Shown one piece after another: positions 54,710 to 64,000 of a DNA stretch of 64,000 nt. The stretch is from NCBI RefSeq assembly GCF_038502225.1, contig NC_091391.1, forward strand, positions 866,502-930,501. The letters run 5' to 3'. The notes below the pieces were generated by a model. That model did not search any database. It was not told the origin of the DNA and was given only the letters and a program-made list of their open reading frames with translations. The position numbers were made by a program, and so were the translations under genes. Origin of the DNA: Cherax quadricarinatus (Eukaryota > Arthropoda > Malacostraca > Decapoda > Parastacidae). The stretch's first letter is position 1. Every line of letters starts with the position of its first letter.

Positions 54710-56924
54710 TTAGAACTGCTGGAGCTTGTGGAACTCCTTGAAACAAGGCACGCATAAACCAAGTGTCTTTGCGTCTTTGTTGCCATCATTTTGTTTGTGC
54801 ACAGACGATGCATCTCTTCTGAGCAAATTTCTTCCGAGTTGCAGGAAGCTGTATTATGAAATGATCACCTTCCCTCCTCAAATGCTTGGGTATATCCTGA
54901 GTAACTCGAGGACCTTGTTGTATAGCAGGTGTTCTTACCTGGTACTTCATTATGAGTTGTCTGACAACAGACAAACAAAATTCACCATATGGTGGTCTGT
55001 TGCCAGTCTTTATTTGGTACATATTATATGCATTGAGCATTAAAATGTCCATGAGATGGAAGAAAAGTTTCATGTACCACTTGTAACTCTTACGAACACA
55101 ATCAACAAAACCAATCTGCATGTCACATTTGTCAACCAAGCGCATGTTTTGTGTATAATCAATCACTGTCACTGGTTTTTGAATACGTTCATTAGTCACT
55201 CAATCAACTTTGCCACTGTCTTGCATTTCATTACGGTGAATGATTGTCAACAATGTGACATCTCGTTTGTCATGCCACCGTAATGCCATGATGTCACTGG
55301 CAGTAAACACCTGCACGTCATCACCACGAGCACCTGCGTTGAGCCTGGGCATATGTTTACGATTAGAATGCACTGTGCCACACACATCTGTCTTGTTCAC
55401 TCGCATGAAATCACTGAGTAATGGGCTTGTGTACCAGTTATCGATATATAATGTATGCCCCTTACCAAGATAAGGTGCCATCATGTTTCTCACTATGTCA
55501 CCTGAGATACCCAATAACATCTTGGTATCTTTCAATGTTTTACTTCCCGTGTATACAACAATATCCAACACCAGGCCACTGTCACAGTCACAGAGTACAA
55601 ACAGTTTTATACCAAAGCGTTTCCTCTTGCTCGGTATATACTGCTTGAATGACAGTCTACCTTTGAACAAAATCAAAGACTCGTCAATTACAAGATTCTT
55701 GAATGGTTAAAAGTATATGCTGAACTTTTGTTTGAGATACATGAAAACATTTCTAATCTTGTATAACCTGTCACTTCTGTCAGGCCTGGTTTTGTCAGAG
55801 AAGTGCAACATACGTAACAGTAAGATAAACCTGTTCACTGGGATGATTTCACTGAAGACCGGGGTAGAAATTAGCCGATCTGTTGACCAGTATGCTTTTA
55901 TATTATGCTTATAGACATGAGGCATAAGCATTATTGTTGCAAAAAGCAAATACATTTCTGCAACAGTTGTCTCTTTCCACCTGTGTAGTCTTGACTGTGG
56001 TGATATGATCGTATTTGCCATGGTGTACTCAAAATACTTATTACTTTCCCTGACAATAGTTTCCATCAATGGCTGGTCAAAGAATAATTCAAAGAATTCC
56101 AGTTCATTGGCCGTGGTTCCAAGGGGACAAGTAGGTAGAATTCCACTTTGAGAGTGGTGGGGCTTGGGAACAAAATTGGGATTTTGCTGCCAATCCCAGA
56201 TACGGTTTGCTGGTGGATACTGGACATCATAGGCTGGTTGTGCGGGTGGTTGTGGTTGTGTTGGGCTGGTGGCTGACGCTCCGTTTTGTTCTTGAACTGA
56301 CGAGTCAGCAGCATGGGTCCCAGCCTGGGCTGGTGAGTCACGCATGGCGGTGCCACTACCATCACCACTACCACCATCTACTGATGCCTGTGGTCTATCC
56401 ATGCCAAGTGTAGCCACATCATCCTCACTATCACTATCTAAACCTGGTGTAGGGCCACTGGATGTACTCCGGGATGTACTCCAAGATGTACTCTGTCCCC
56501 TGGGCACAGCATAGGGTACACTACCCGAGCGCATGCGGCGGCGAACATACCGACGCTTCACTGGTGAATATGATTCCTCACTATCACTACTCGAATGATC
56601 GTCAAGCGCAATAAAATCACAATCCACGTCACTATCATCATCATTACTGAAGTCAGAGGCCTGGCCATGTGAAAATATTAGTTTTCTCTTGCGTTGAGGC
56701 ACAACCGACCGTGAGTCACGAGTGCCCACACCAGAGGTAGAAGGTTGAGGATCGTCAGGGTTTTCTGAACTATTATCGGTATCCTGGTCATTCCTTTCGG
56801 TCACTAATTGATCAAAGCCGTAGAATTCGTCTTCATTTCCACTTCCATCAGTGTCAGAACTATCAGATAGGAAGAGGAGAGTCCCAATTTTCGGGGCAGT
56901 TAGAGCTGACTTGCGACGAGGCAT
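54710..56924 (-). pseudogene. piggyBac transposase, damaged
   Basis: From MPRRKS at 56924 (the frame is open back to 56999) come an acidic, Ser-rich N-terminal region with KRRYVRRRMR, then the DDE_Tnp_1_7-type core. The expected catalytic aspartates are visible: VIDESLILFKG (about 55690), YIDNWYTS (about 55440) and LVDKCDMQ (about 55130). The conserved CVRKSYKWYMKLFFHLMD follows. Breaks: an in-frame TAA at 55707-55709 just before the first catalytic block, an in-frame TGA at 55200-55202 (a possible CGA to TGA change), and a stop at 54786-54788 followed by a frameshift in the Cys-rich C-terminal domain, whose end CVPCFKEFHKLQQF is readable in another frame. With so few lesions it died recently. 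Confidence 0.93.
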
Positions 56925-57309
56925 GGTGAACAAGGGTAACTGACCCGGCGTTCCCACAATGCTATGCGGGCGCCTAGATTTTTTGTTTATGGCGCACACC
57001 CACCATGCAGACCCGTTCTCTCACATGTAGGCCTATGAGCGCTTTCGCGCTAAATTTGACGGCGCTAGAATTTTGGCATAGATCTACGGTTTGGACACTC
57101 AACGTGAAGCCGTAGATCTACGGGACGGACCCTGAAAGGGTTAAGGGTTAAGAAGTCTTAAAGCATTAAAATTAGTTTACCCAAAATACACTGCATACTA
57201 GTAGCTTTCTTTTGTGCTTAACAATATTTTATTACATGTAAACTAAATTATCTTTGTATGGCATAAAAAAATTAACTGTTTCCCCTAATAAGTAATATTG
57301 TAATAGAAT

Positions 57310-57540
57310 TGACCATAAAACAAACTGCATACAGTAAGCTCTCTTATAAAGGTCCTTTATACAGTATAGTGCAAATTTTTGTAAATGCGACTGAAAAAGT
57401 ACATCTAAAATTGAGTAGCACATGAAAGGCCTCCACATTATGTGGCAATTAATTTTGGATGAACTTTTCAATTTCATTTACACAAAACTGCTCTCCTGTA
57501 TATAGAATAACTACGATCTTATCCTACTGGCATTTTTGCA
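57310..57540. repeat. dispersed repeat E, copy 3
   Basis: Related to 46445-46720 and 39210-39470. The 130 bases just before it (57170-57260, GCTTTCTTTTGTGCTTAACA) recur at 63030-63075, marking another dispersed repeat. Confidence 0.55.
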
Positions 57541-57984
57541 TGTATTTTAATTATATTCACCATTGAAATATATATATTTAAAAAATTGTCTAACTTACTT
57601 ATAACTACAAATTACTATACAGTATATAAATTCGTAAGCAGTGACATATTCAAAAAATCTCATTCAAATTCAATAATAAATTTACATACGAAATGTTTAC
57701 TTACCGTAGCAGCGATGATATACATTATTTTGGCCAGTACATGCCTTACTATGGAATCACTTTCCTAGTCATCTAAAACTGGCACTCTGCTTATATCTCA
57801 AAAATTCATTCTTCTGGATGCCCTGTATGATAGGTGACAATGTGCTTTTGTGACTTATTCTCTTACGCCTTAAACGTTTCTCACATACTAAGCCTAGAGA
57901 ATAACACAGGCATGTTTGCCAGCCGTCATGGCAGACGCAGTTGCTAAGTTACTACAGACTCTCTATAGCAACTAAAATGCCAGG
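57541..57984. other. AT-rich sequence without visible features
   Basis: No gene or recognised repeat is seen. Confidence 0.35.
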
Positions 57985-58105
57985 CACAAGGGGCTAGTAA
58001 CTCCTTCTCATGTATAAATTACTAAATGTCCAAAAATAAACTTTTCAAAAGTATTTCTTCTTTTTTGGGTCACCTGCCTTGGTGGGAGACGGCTGGTTAA
58101 AAAAT
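57985..58105 (+). mobile_element. RTE-like LINE 3' end
   Basis: AAGGGGCTAGTAACTCCTTC, ATAAATTACTAAATG and GGTCACCTGCCTTGGTGGGA, followed by GGTTAAAAAATTAAAAAC. Confidence 0.78.
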
Positions 58106-58233
58106 TAAAAACAAAGAACAAAAAAGCAATAGCAATCAGCCTACTCCTGATCTACTGGTATTCTTCGTAACCTTTAAAAGTCGGAAACAAAGGGTATAAA
58201 GCAGAAACTATTATATTACAACAACTGTAAGTA

Positions 58234-58436
58234 CAGTGGACCCCCGGTTTACGATATTATTTCATTCCAGAAGTATGTTCAGGTGCCAGTACTTACCGAA
58301 TTTGTTCCCATAAGGAATAATGTGAATTAGATTAGTCCATTTCAGACCCCCAAACATACACGTACAAATGCACTTACATAAATACACTTACATAATTGGT
58401 CGCATTGGGAGCTGATCGTAAACTGGGGGTTCACTG
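58234..58436 (+). mobile_element. pogo/Tigger-like 203-bp MITE
   Basis: Complete copy with TA flanks; one terminus has GGGTTCACTG in place of GGGTCCACTG. Confidence 0.92.
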
Positions 58437-58774
58437 TATTATCAAGAGATAAAACAAGGATTGGGGATTGTGATAATTCTTCCCCTACCTCACACTCATG
58501 AAAGGAGTGGATCAGGAAGATTCTCCAATTACAGTACGTACACAAAACAGTTTCAATTGTAATGGCTAGAGAATGAAACATTTCACTCTTTCACAATTTA
58601 CTACCATCATCTGTCTTGTTATTTGTGTACATAATTCAATGTATTTTTAAAGCACAGCCTCTCCTCACTTAACGACGGAGTTCCGTTCCTAAGGCCATTT
58701 CAGCAAATGAATTCGTCACTAAGTGAGGAGCATACTATATGGTAGTGGGTTTGTGTCAACCATCTTTAATAATG

Positions 58775-59079
58775 ATTCACGAAATCGTAATGACACGATT
58801 GCAAACAAACCATACCACGGGCAGGATTTGAGCCCGTGAGTCATGTTAATGGCTTTGAGGGGACTTGAGCTAGAGTTCATCACGGCCACACTAGCTGGAG
58901 ATTCGTCTGTAAAAACTTGCATTTGTGGTCACAGTGGTGCCTATGCTAACCTTCCTATGGTGTAGAAATATACCTAGTTGGACGAATATTATTGTGGCTA
59001 GCTGGTCTAGTGGCTAACGCGACGGTCTGGAGTTTTGAGACTCTGACCGCGGGTTCAAATCCCGCCCGTGGTATGGTTT
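58775..59079. mobile_element. tRNA-like palindromic element, copy 4
   Basis: The leader CACGAAATCGTAATGACACG is followed by ACCACGGGCAGGATTTGAGC on the left and, on the right, CTAGTGGCTAACGCGACGGT, GGGTTCAAATCCCGCCCGTG. It has a longer unpaired centre than the other copies. The 13-base target-site duplication ATCTTTAATAATG lies at 58762-58774 and 59080-59092. Confidence 0.87.
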
Positions 59080-59271
59080 ATCTTTAATAATGTTTCAGTG
59101 TTACCTTTGCACCATTTAACATTTCTGGTATATTTTTTAAATGTTTATACAGCAGTGTACTGTATATTGTAATAAACAGAATAGAGGAAATCAGCTCTAA
59201 TATACATTATTTAGGTATGTGCATATTGGTCAGAGAGCTCGTTGTAAGTTCGAGTCGTCAGTAAACGAGTA

Positions 59272-59474
59272 CAGTGGACCCCCAGTTTACGATCAGCTCC
59301 CAATGCGACCAATTATGTAAGTGTATTTATGTAAGTGTGTTTGTATGTGTATGTTTGGGGGTCTGAAATGGACTAATCTAATTCACAATATTCCTTATGG
59401 GAACAAATTCGGTCAGTACTGGCACCTGAACATACTTCTGGAATGAAATAATATCGTAAACCGGGGGTCCACTG
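59272..59474 (-). mobile_element. pogo/Tigger-like 203-bp MITE nested in another MITE
   Basis: Complete inverted copy with TA flanks, located within the right terminal region of the CAGCCTCT MITE. Confidence 0.93.
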
Positions 59475-59668
59475 TACGTCCCTAAGTGAGGAGAGGCTGT
59501 ATTCTGGGCTGTTTTACAGTGTTGATTCAGATATGTAAGTCACTGATTGAAGCTTGGACAGAACAGCATCCTGCATGCAATAATATCACAGTAAACAGGT
59601 CCTTGATAATGTGAGAAATCAGGAGAGCACTTGGGAGTTTGCTATTTTTTTCAGTGGTTGTTCTGCAG

Positions 59669-60058
59669 TATCCTGCATGTGCACTATCAACCTGCACAAT
59701 ATCCTACATGTGTACCATCAGCCTGTACCATCCTACATGTGCACTATCAGCTTGCACAGCATCCTACATGTGTACTATCAGCTTGCACAGCATCCTACAT
59801 GTGTACTATCAGCCTGTACAACATCCTACATGTGTACTATCAGCCTGTACAACATCCTACATGTGTACTATCAGCCTGTACAACATCCTACATGTGTACT
59901 ATCAGCCTGCACAGCATCCTACATGTGCACTATCAGCCCACACAGCATCCTATATGTACACTATCAGCCTGCACAGCATCCTATATGTGCACTATCAGCC
60001 TGTACAACATCCTACATGTGCACTATCAGCCCGCACAGCATCCTATATGTGCACTATA
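59669..60058. repeat. 31-bp minisatellite, about 12.5 copies
   Basis: Units with ACTATCAGCCTG and CATCCTACATGTG, with TATATG and CCCGCACAG variants to the right. All plus-strand frames are open because the unit has no stop; I do not regard them as genes. Confidence 0.95.
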
Positions 60059-60324
60059 CAAACTTGATCCTGTATTTGTGAAATATGATCTCACAACTAT
60101 ATGAGGACAAGGTTTAACAAATTTATCATCAAATATTTCTGACTGTACCGCAGTGTTCTTGGTGCAAGTGAAAAAAATTGCTCGTATCACGGTGAAATTT
60201 ATTATTGCAATTGTAGCCAAGCACTAAACCCACAAGTCATACAGCTCTCACAGTGGAACCTGATTCTTATAATGGGGCCCAAATGAATTTGTTCAGATGA
60301 GGTTGTAGAGAGTGAACATATTGG

Positions 60325-60530
60325 AGGTATGCCTGAAGAGGGTTTTAGGGGTCAACACCTCCATGACCAGGTCTCATGGTGGATCAGGGCCTGATCAACC
60401 ATGCTGTTACTGCTGGCCACATGCAAACCAACATATGAATCACAGCCTGGCTGATCAGGTACCAACTTTAAGTATCTGTCCAGTGCCTCTTCAAAACAAC
60501 CAGGGGTGGTTAGTGTTTGTGGGGCATGTT
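60325..60530 (-). mobile_element. LINE family A 3' end, diverged
   Basis: The reverse complement of the family A tail and the last coding part (GGTGGATCAGGGCCTGATCA, CAAACCAACATATGAATCAC, TATCTGTCCAGTGCC), more diverged than the other copies. Confidence 0.85.
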
Positions 60531-60568
60531 GATAATTAAGACACGAGCAACACTTGGTAAGCTCAATA

Positions 60569-60740
60569 ATAACCCACATGGAGGCAGAACCACAGGGGCT
60601 TGATTGATCTGTATATTTCGACCTCCTTCTGAGGTCCTCTTTAGCAGAAGAGGGTCCCAGAAGGTGGTCGAAATATACAGATCAATCAATTTCCTGTAAT
60701 TCTGTCTCCCTGTGGTTCATTATTGAGCATTAACAAACGT
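60569..60740. repeat. foldback element, empty-site relative
   Basis: Arms AATAACCCACATGGAGGCAG and CTGTCTCCCTGTGGTTCATT, with GACCTCCTTCTGAGGTCCTC / GAGGGTCCCAGAAGGTGGTC inner arms. It matches 47395-47770 but has no MITE at GAAATATACAG. Confidence 0.85.
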
Positions 60741-60933
60741 TTATTACACTTTAGTTATTCAACAGTTGGATATCGTTATTGTTAAAATCTTTCACCCACA
60801 CAGTAGGCCTCTTCAGTCAAACAGCAGTAGCAGGTGTAGCAGTCACATAAAGATGAGGTAATCAGTCCACCTTTGAAGAAATAATATTTGAGGTGCTACT
60901 ACACCTGCTGCCTCTTTATCTGACTGAAGAGGC

Positions 60934-61070
60934 CTAGTAAGTAAGCTTATTCAGGTATACACAAATACGTACAGTTACATAGATCATCATACATAGCAGC
61001 ATATGTGTAGAGAACCTGGGATAACCCAAAAAAGTCAGTGACTTATTTCTGCTGGGGTCCTTTTAATACC
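60934..61070 (-). mobile_element. SINE tail fragment
   Basis: Starts AAGCTTATTCAGGTATACAC and contains GAACCTGGGATAACCCAAAA, the reverse of the tail at 22488-22580. Confidence 0.7.
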
Positions 61071-61092
61071 TTATTATACTATAAAGGGAATA

Positions 61093-61295
61093 CAGTGGAC
61101 CCCCGCATAACGATCACCTCCGAATGCGACCAATTATGTAAGTGTATTTATGTAAGTGCGTTTGTATGTGTATGTTTGGGGGTCTGAAATGGACTAATCT
61201 ACTTCACAATATTCCTTATGGGAACAAATTCGGTCAGTACTGGCACCTGAACATACTTCTGGAGTGAAAAAATATCGTTAACCGGGGGTCCACTG
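61093..61295 (-). mobile_element. pogo/Tigger-like 203-bp MITE
   Basis: Complete inverted copy with TA flanks, directly upstream of the RTE-like LINE. Confidence 0.93.
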
Positions 61296-61321
61296 TAATA
61301 TCTTATTATTACACATAAAGT

Positions 61322-62082
61322 GAGAGTTGTCACAGTTGCTCTTTGCTGATGACACTGTGCTCTTGGGAGATTCTGAAGAGAAGTTGCAGAGATTGGTGGA
61401 TGAATTTGGTAGGGTATGTAAAAGAAGAAAATTAAAAGTGAATACAGGAAAGAGTAAGGTTATGAGGATAACAAAAAGATTAGGTGATGAAAGACTGGAT
61501 ATCAGATTGGAGGGAGAGGGTATGGAGGAGGTGAATGTATTCAGATATTTGGGAGTGGACGTGTCAGCGGATGGGTCTATGAAAGATGAGGTGAATCATA
61601 GAATTGAAGAGGGGAAAAGGGTGAGCGGTGCACTTAGGAGTCTGTGGAGACAAAGAACTTTGTCCTTGGAGGCAAAGAGGGGAATGTATGAGAGTATAGT
61701 TTTACCACTGCTCTTATATGGGTGTGAAGCATGGGTGATGAATGTTGCAGCGAGGAGAAGGCTGGAGGCAGTGGAGATGTCATGTCTGAAGGCAATGTGT
61801 GGTGTGCATATAACGCAGAGAATTCGTAGTTTGGAAGTTAGGAGGAGGTGCGGGATTACCAAAACTGTTGTCCAGAGGGCTGAGGAAGGGTTGTTGAGGT
61901 GGTTCGGACATGTAGAGAGAATGTATTAGTCTGTAGTGGAAGGAAGGCGGGGTAGGGGTCGGCCTAGGAAAGGTTGGAGGGAGGGGGTAAAGGTTTTGTG
62001 TGCGAGGGGCTTGGACTTCCAGCAGGCATGCGTGAGCGTGTTTGATAGGAGTGAATGGAGACAAATGGTTTTTAATACTTGA
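61322..62082 (+). pseudogene. RTE-like LINE reverse transcriptase, 3' part
   Basis: The frame begins at the catalytic box (QLLFADDTVLLGDSEEKLQR) with both Asp present, then KLKVNTGKSKVMRITKRLGD, FRYLGVDVSADGSM, YESIVLPLLLYGCEAWVMN, KAMCGVHITQRIRS, RRRCGITKTVVQRAEEGLLR and WFGHVERM. A single in-frame TAG lies at 61927-61929. The frame then continues (EGRRGRGRPRKGWREGV, FDRSEWRQMVFNT) to a TGA at 62080-62082. The order and motifs fit RTE-type LINEs. The finger domain, the rest of the palm and the endonuclease are missing, so the copy is 5'-truncated and inactive. Confidence 0.9.
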
Positions 62083-62340
62083 CGTGCTGTTGGAGTGTGA
62101 GCAAAGTAACATTTATGAAGGGGTTCAGGGAAACCGGCAGGCCGGACTTGAGTCCTGGAGATGGGAAGTACAGTGCCTGCACTCTGAAGGAGGGGTGTTA
62201 ATGTTGCAGTTTAAAAACTGTAGTGTAAAGCACCCTTCTGGCAAGACAGTGATGGAGTGAATGATGGTGAAAGTTTTTCTTTTTCGGGCCACCCTGCCTT
62301 GGTGGGAATCGGCCAGTGTGATAATAAAAAAAAAATAATA
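62083..62340 (+). mobile_element. RTE-like LINE 3' UTR and tail
   Basis: GCAGTACAGTGCCTGCACTC-like text, TTCTGGCAAGACAGTGATGG and GCCACCCTGCCTTGGTGGGA, ending in GTGATAATAAAAAAAAAATA. It belongs to the same element as the preceding frame. Confidence 0.88.
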
Positions 62341-62537
62341 AAGGAGATATACTAGGAATACGGTAAAATGAGTTATTTATATTTACATGTGTGTTAGCTA
62401 AAAAAATAAAAAATCATTCTCCTCCCGTTCTGTCACCTACTGTGTAGGCAAAATGTTTCATCAATATTCAGTTGTTGCACACGTGTCTTACTCAACCTGT
62501 CAGCATTTTATACCATTTTCAACATGGGTCATGTTAT

Positions 62538-62735
62538 TACTGTATTTTGCGGCTTATTAGACGCATATTTCTTTTCCACAAAATGTCTCCAAAAACCACC
62601 CTGCATCTTATAAACTGAGGGTCAGTGACAGGAGCTGTAAGTTTGGGGTGTGGGGTGAGCTGTATCTCTCCCAGTTACATCCGATGCCGAGCTATTAAAA
62701 CTAAAACAAGTCTTATAAGCCGCGAAATATGGTAC
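62538..62735. mobile_element. MITE with TATTTTGCGGCTTAT termini
   Basis: GTATTTTGCGGCTTATTAGA and TCTTATAAGCCGCGAAATAT are imperfect inverted ends of a roughly 195-bp non-coding element. The superfamily is not determined. Confidence 0.65.
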
Positions 62736-63091
62736 TTGCTTGTAATTACCCACTTGTAGCTACAACAGCTGGGTTTCACTCACAGAATTCCATCTTCAAT
62801 AATGTATGCAAATTTCCAATGGTTTAAACCCTAACTGCATTCTTTTGTGAGTTAGGGTGAGGCAAGTAGCAGGGATAATCAACAAGATTATAAAAATCTC
62901 TCCAGTTCGGGCCCACTTTAGAAACCAAAAAAAGATAGGTTCAATGTTAAAATGTACCTCTCAATAACCTATGTCTACTGTTATGTAGTGTGTATCAGTA
63001 TTAATCTGCCCAAAATGTACATGCATGTTAGTGGCTTTCTTTGTGCTTAATAATATTCTATTACATGTAAACTACGCTTTGTATATTACAC
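62736..63091. other. AT-rich sequence, partly dispersed repeat
   Basis: 63030-63075 matches 57205-57245. No gene is visible. Confidence 0.4.
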
Positions 63092-63094
63092 AAA

Positions 63095-63560
63095 GAAATT
63101 ATTATAATCAAAGAAAGCGCTAAACCGACAAGGGTCATGCAGTGTACGCAAAGAAATAAAGTTTATTCTTCCTTTTACATAATGATAAGGACTCCAGGAC
63201 TAATATAGTACTGTATATTTACGGCCTCAAAGGCCGGGTAGTAGTCCAAGACAAAATTCCATATATTATTATTATAATCAAGGGGGAAGCGCTAAACCCG
63301 GAGGATAAAATTGCATATAATCTATGGTTACATGCGCTAGCCAAACACAAAGGTACACAGCACATCAGTGAGGCATCACTGCACTAACACCTGCTATCAA
63401 ATTATTAAAATCATGGGGAGCACAAACCCGTAGGATTATACAGCGCCAGTGGGGGGATGGAAGGTATTCAGGTTTAATTCAGGGAACTGGAGCACAGGTT
63501 CAATTCCCTAGATCAAGAGCCTCTCACCAGCGTCAAGGAACCTATCTTGAGGGGGACCTG
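63095..63560 (-). mobile_element. three SINE family D copies or fragments
   Basis: 63098-63150 and 63268-63310 are terminal fragments (ATTATAATCA...GAAAGCGCTAAACC). 63392-63560 is a longer copy with CCCGTAGGATTATACAGCGC, TTCAGGGAACTGGAGCACAG and CCTCTCACCAGCGTCAAGG. Confidence 0.7.
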
Positions 63561-63965
63561 CTAGCAAAGCTCTGTTTCTGGGCAGACCATAAACTAAAGC
63601 CCTCAAACGTTAAGTTCAGTTAGTCATTACATGAGTAGACCAGCACAAGACAGTGCAGTAGCAATGCATCACAAATCAGTTCATTCAGAAAGAGTATAGT
63701 CAGGCAAAATAAGTCTGACTTTTTGTGGGGTTATCCTCAATGTTTAACACTACAATAATTGTACTTATGTCTACTTGTGCCTATATAAACTTGCTTGCTT
63801 ACTAAGGTAAAAATACTGTGACTATAACAAAACACAAATAACCTGCACATAGGAGAAAGAGACTTGTGACGACATTTCGGTCTGACTGGACCAAATCAGA
63901 CCAAAACATCATGTCAATTTCTTCTACATACAGGTCATTTGTGTACATTTCATTCAATTTGGGTG
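63561..63965. other. unassigned sequence ending in a foldback
   Basis: 63833-63950 contains CAAATAACCTGCACATAGGA and a matching CAGGTCATTTGTGTAC, the outer phrase of the foldback family. No gene is visible. Confidence 0.5.
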
Positions 63966-64000
63966 GATATACCTGGAAAGAGTTTCGGGGGTCAATGCCC
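63966..64000 (-). mobile_element. LINE family A tail, cut by the window end
   Basis: The phrase ACCTGGAAAGAGTTTCGGGG-GTCAATGCCC is the beginning, in reverse, of the family A terminus. Confidence 0.85.

Larger units (their letters stand above)
54016..57140 (-). mobile_element. full-length piggyBac element (3125 bp), TTAA-flanked
   Basis: The ends read inward as CCCCTTCAGGGTCC (54016) and CCCTTTCAGGGTCC (57140), inverted with one mismatch, and lie between TTAA at 54012-54015 and TTAA at 57141-57144. The right end is followed inside by two TAGATCTACGG motifs. The element holds the transposase relic on the minus strand and a 203-bp MITE near its left end. Confidence 0.93.
53809..57147. mobile_element. 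second piggyBac-type MITE, split by the full-length piggyBac element
   Basis: 53809-54015 has the palindromic GTAGATCTAC blocks and ends TTTGGACAGTTTAA. Its last bases GGG follow at 57145-57147, with TTAA at 57148-57151. The simplest reading is that the piggyBac element inserted into the TTAA in the MITE's own terminus. The left terminus of this MITE is partly lost. Confidence 0.7.
58655..59499 (+). mobile_element. CAGCCTCT Tigger-like MITE hosting two later insertions
   Basis: The ends CAGCCTCTCCTCACTT and AAGTGAGGAGAGGCTG are inverted. The interior matches 52461-52831 in reverse but is interrupted by the tRNA-like palindromic element (58775-59079) and by a 203-bp MITE (59272-59474). Confidence 0.88.

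Overview
The window looks like intergenic, repeat-saturated nuclear DNA of a decapod crustacean, with crayfish or lobster most likely. The evidence is a set of dispersed LINE, SINE and MITE families I associate with decapod genomes, a pentanucleotide block of the arthropod telomere type TTAGG, a metazoan C2H2 zinc-finger gene, and no bacterial gene organisation. The species assignment is inference; no database was consulted.

Layout. 1-7.9 kb: fragments of several non-LTR retrotransposons, two tRNA-headed SINEs and short minisatellites. 7.9-19 kb: two very large minisatellites, a 16-bp unit over 5.4 kb and a 23/27-bp unit over 4.7 kb, each beginning at the same place inside a LINE reverse-transcriptase frame, followed by G-rich low-complexity DNA. 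19.5-24.5 kb: a roughly 170-bp tandem repeat split by LINE and SINE insertions, then a LINE relic carrying two internal minisatellites. 24.6-34.1 kb: a 9.6-kb array of a 33-bp unit with dimeric higher-order structure and a 3301-bp-offset internal duplication. 34.2-47.9 kb: a 5S-rRNA-derived element, SINEs, tRNA-like palindromes with target-site duplications, MITEs, a TTAGG-like array and a 46/43-bp satellite. 48.0-50.4 kb (minus): the only convincing host gene, one exon coding for about 24 C2H2 zinc fingers. 50.5-64 kb: further MITEs, a complete 3.1-kb piggyBac element with its TTAA duplication and a damaged transposase, foldback elements, and the 3' part of an RTE-like LINE.

Roughly 40% of the window is tandem repeat. 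The strongest overall signal is that most arrays can be traced to a recognisable sequence inside a LINE, SINE or MITE. Tandem amplification therefore seems to start repeatedly inside transposable elements, sometimes at the same position in separate copies. The very long open reading frames across these arrays come from repeat units without stop codons and are not treated as genes. The zinc-finger gene and the transposase relic are the only protein-coding sequences for which I see good evidence.
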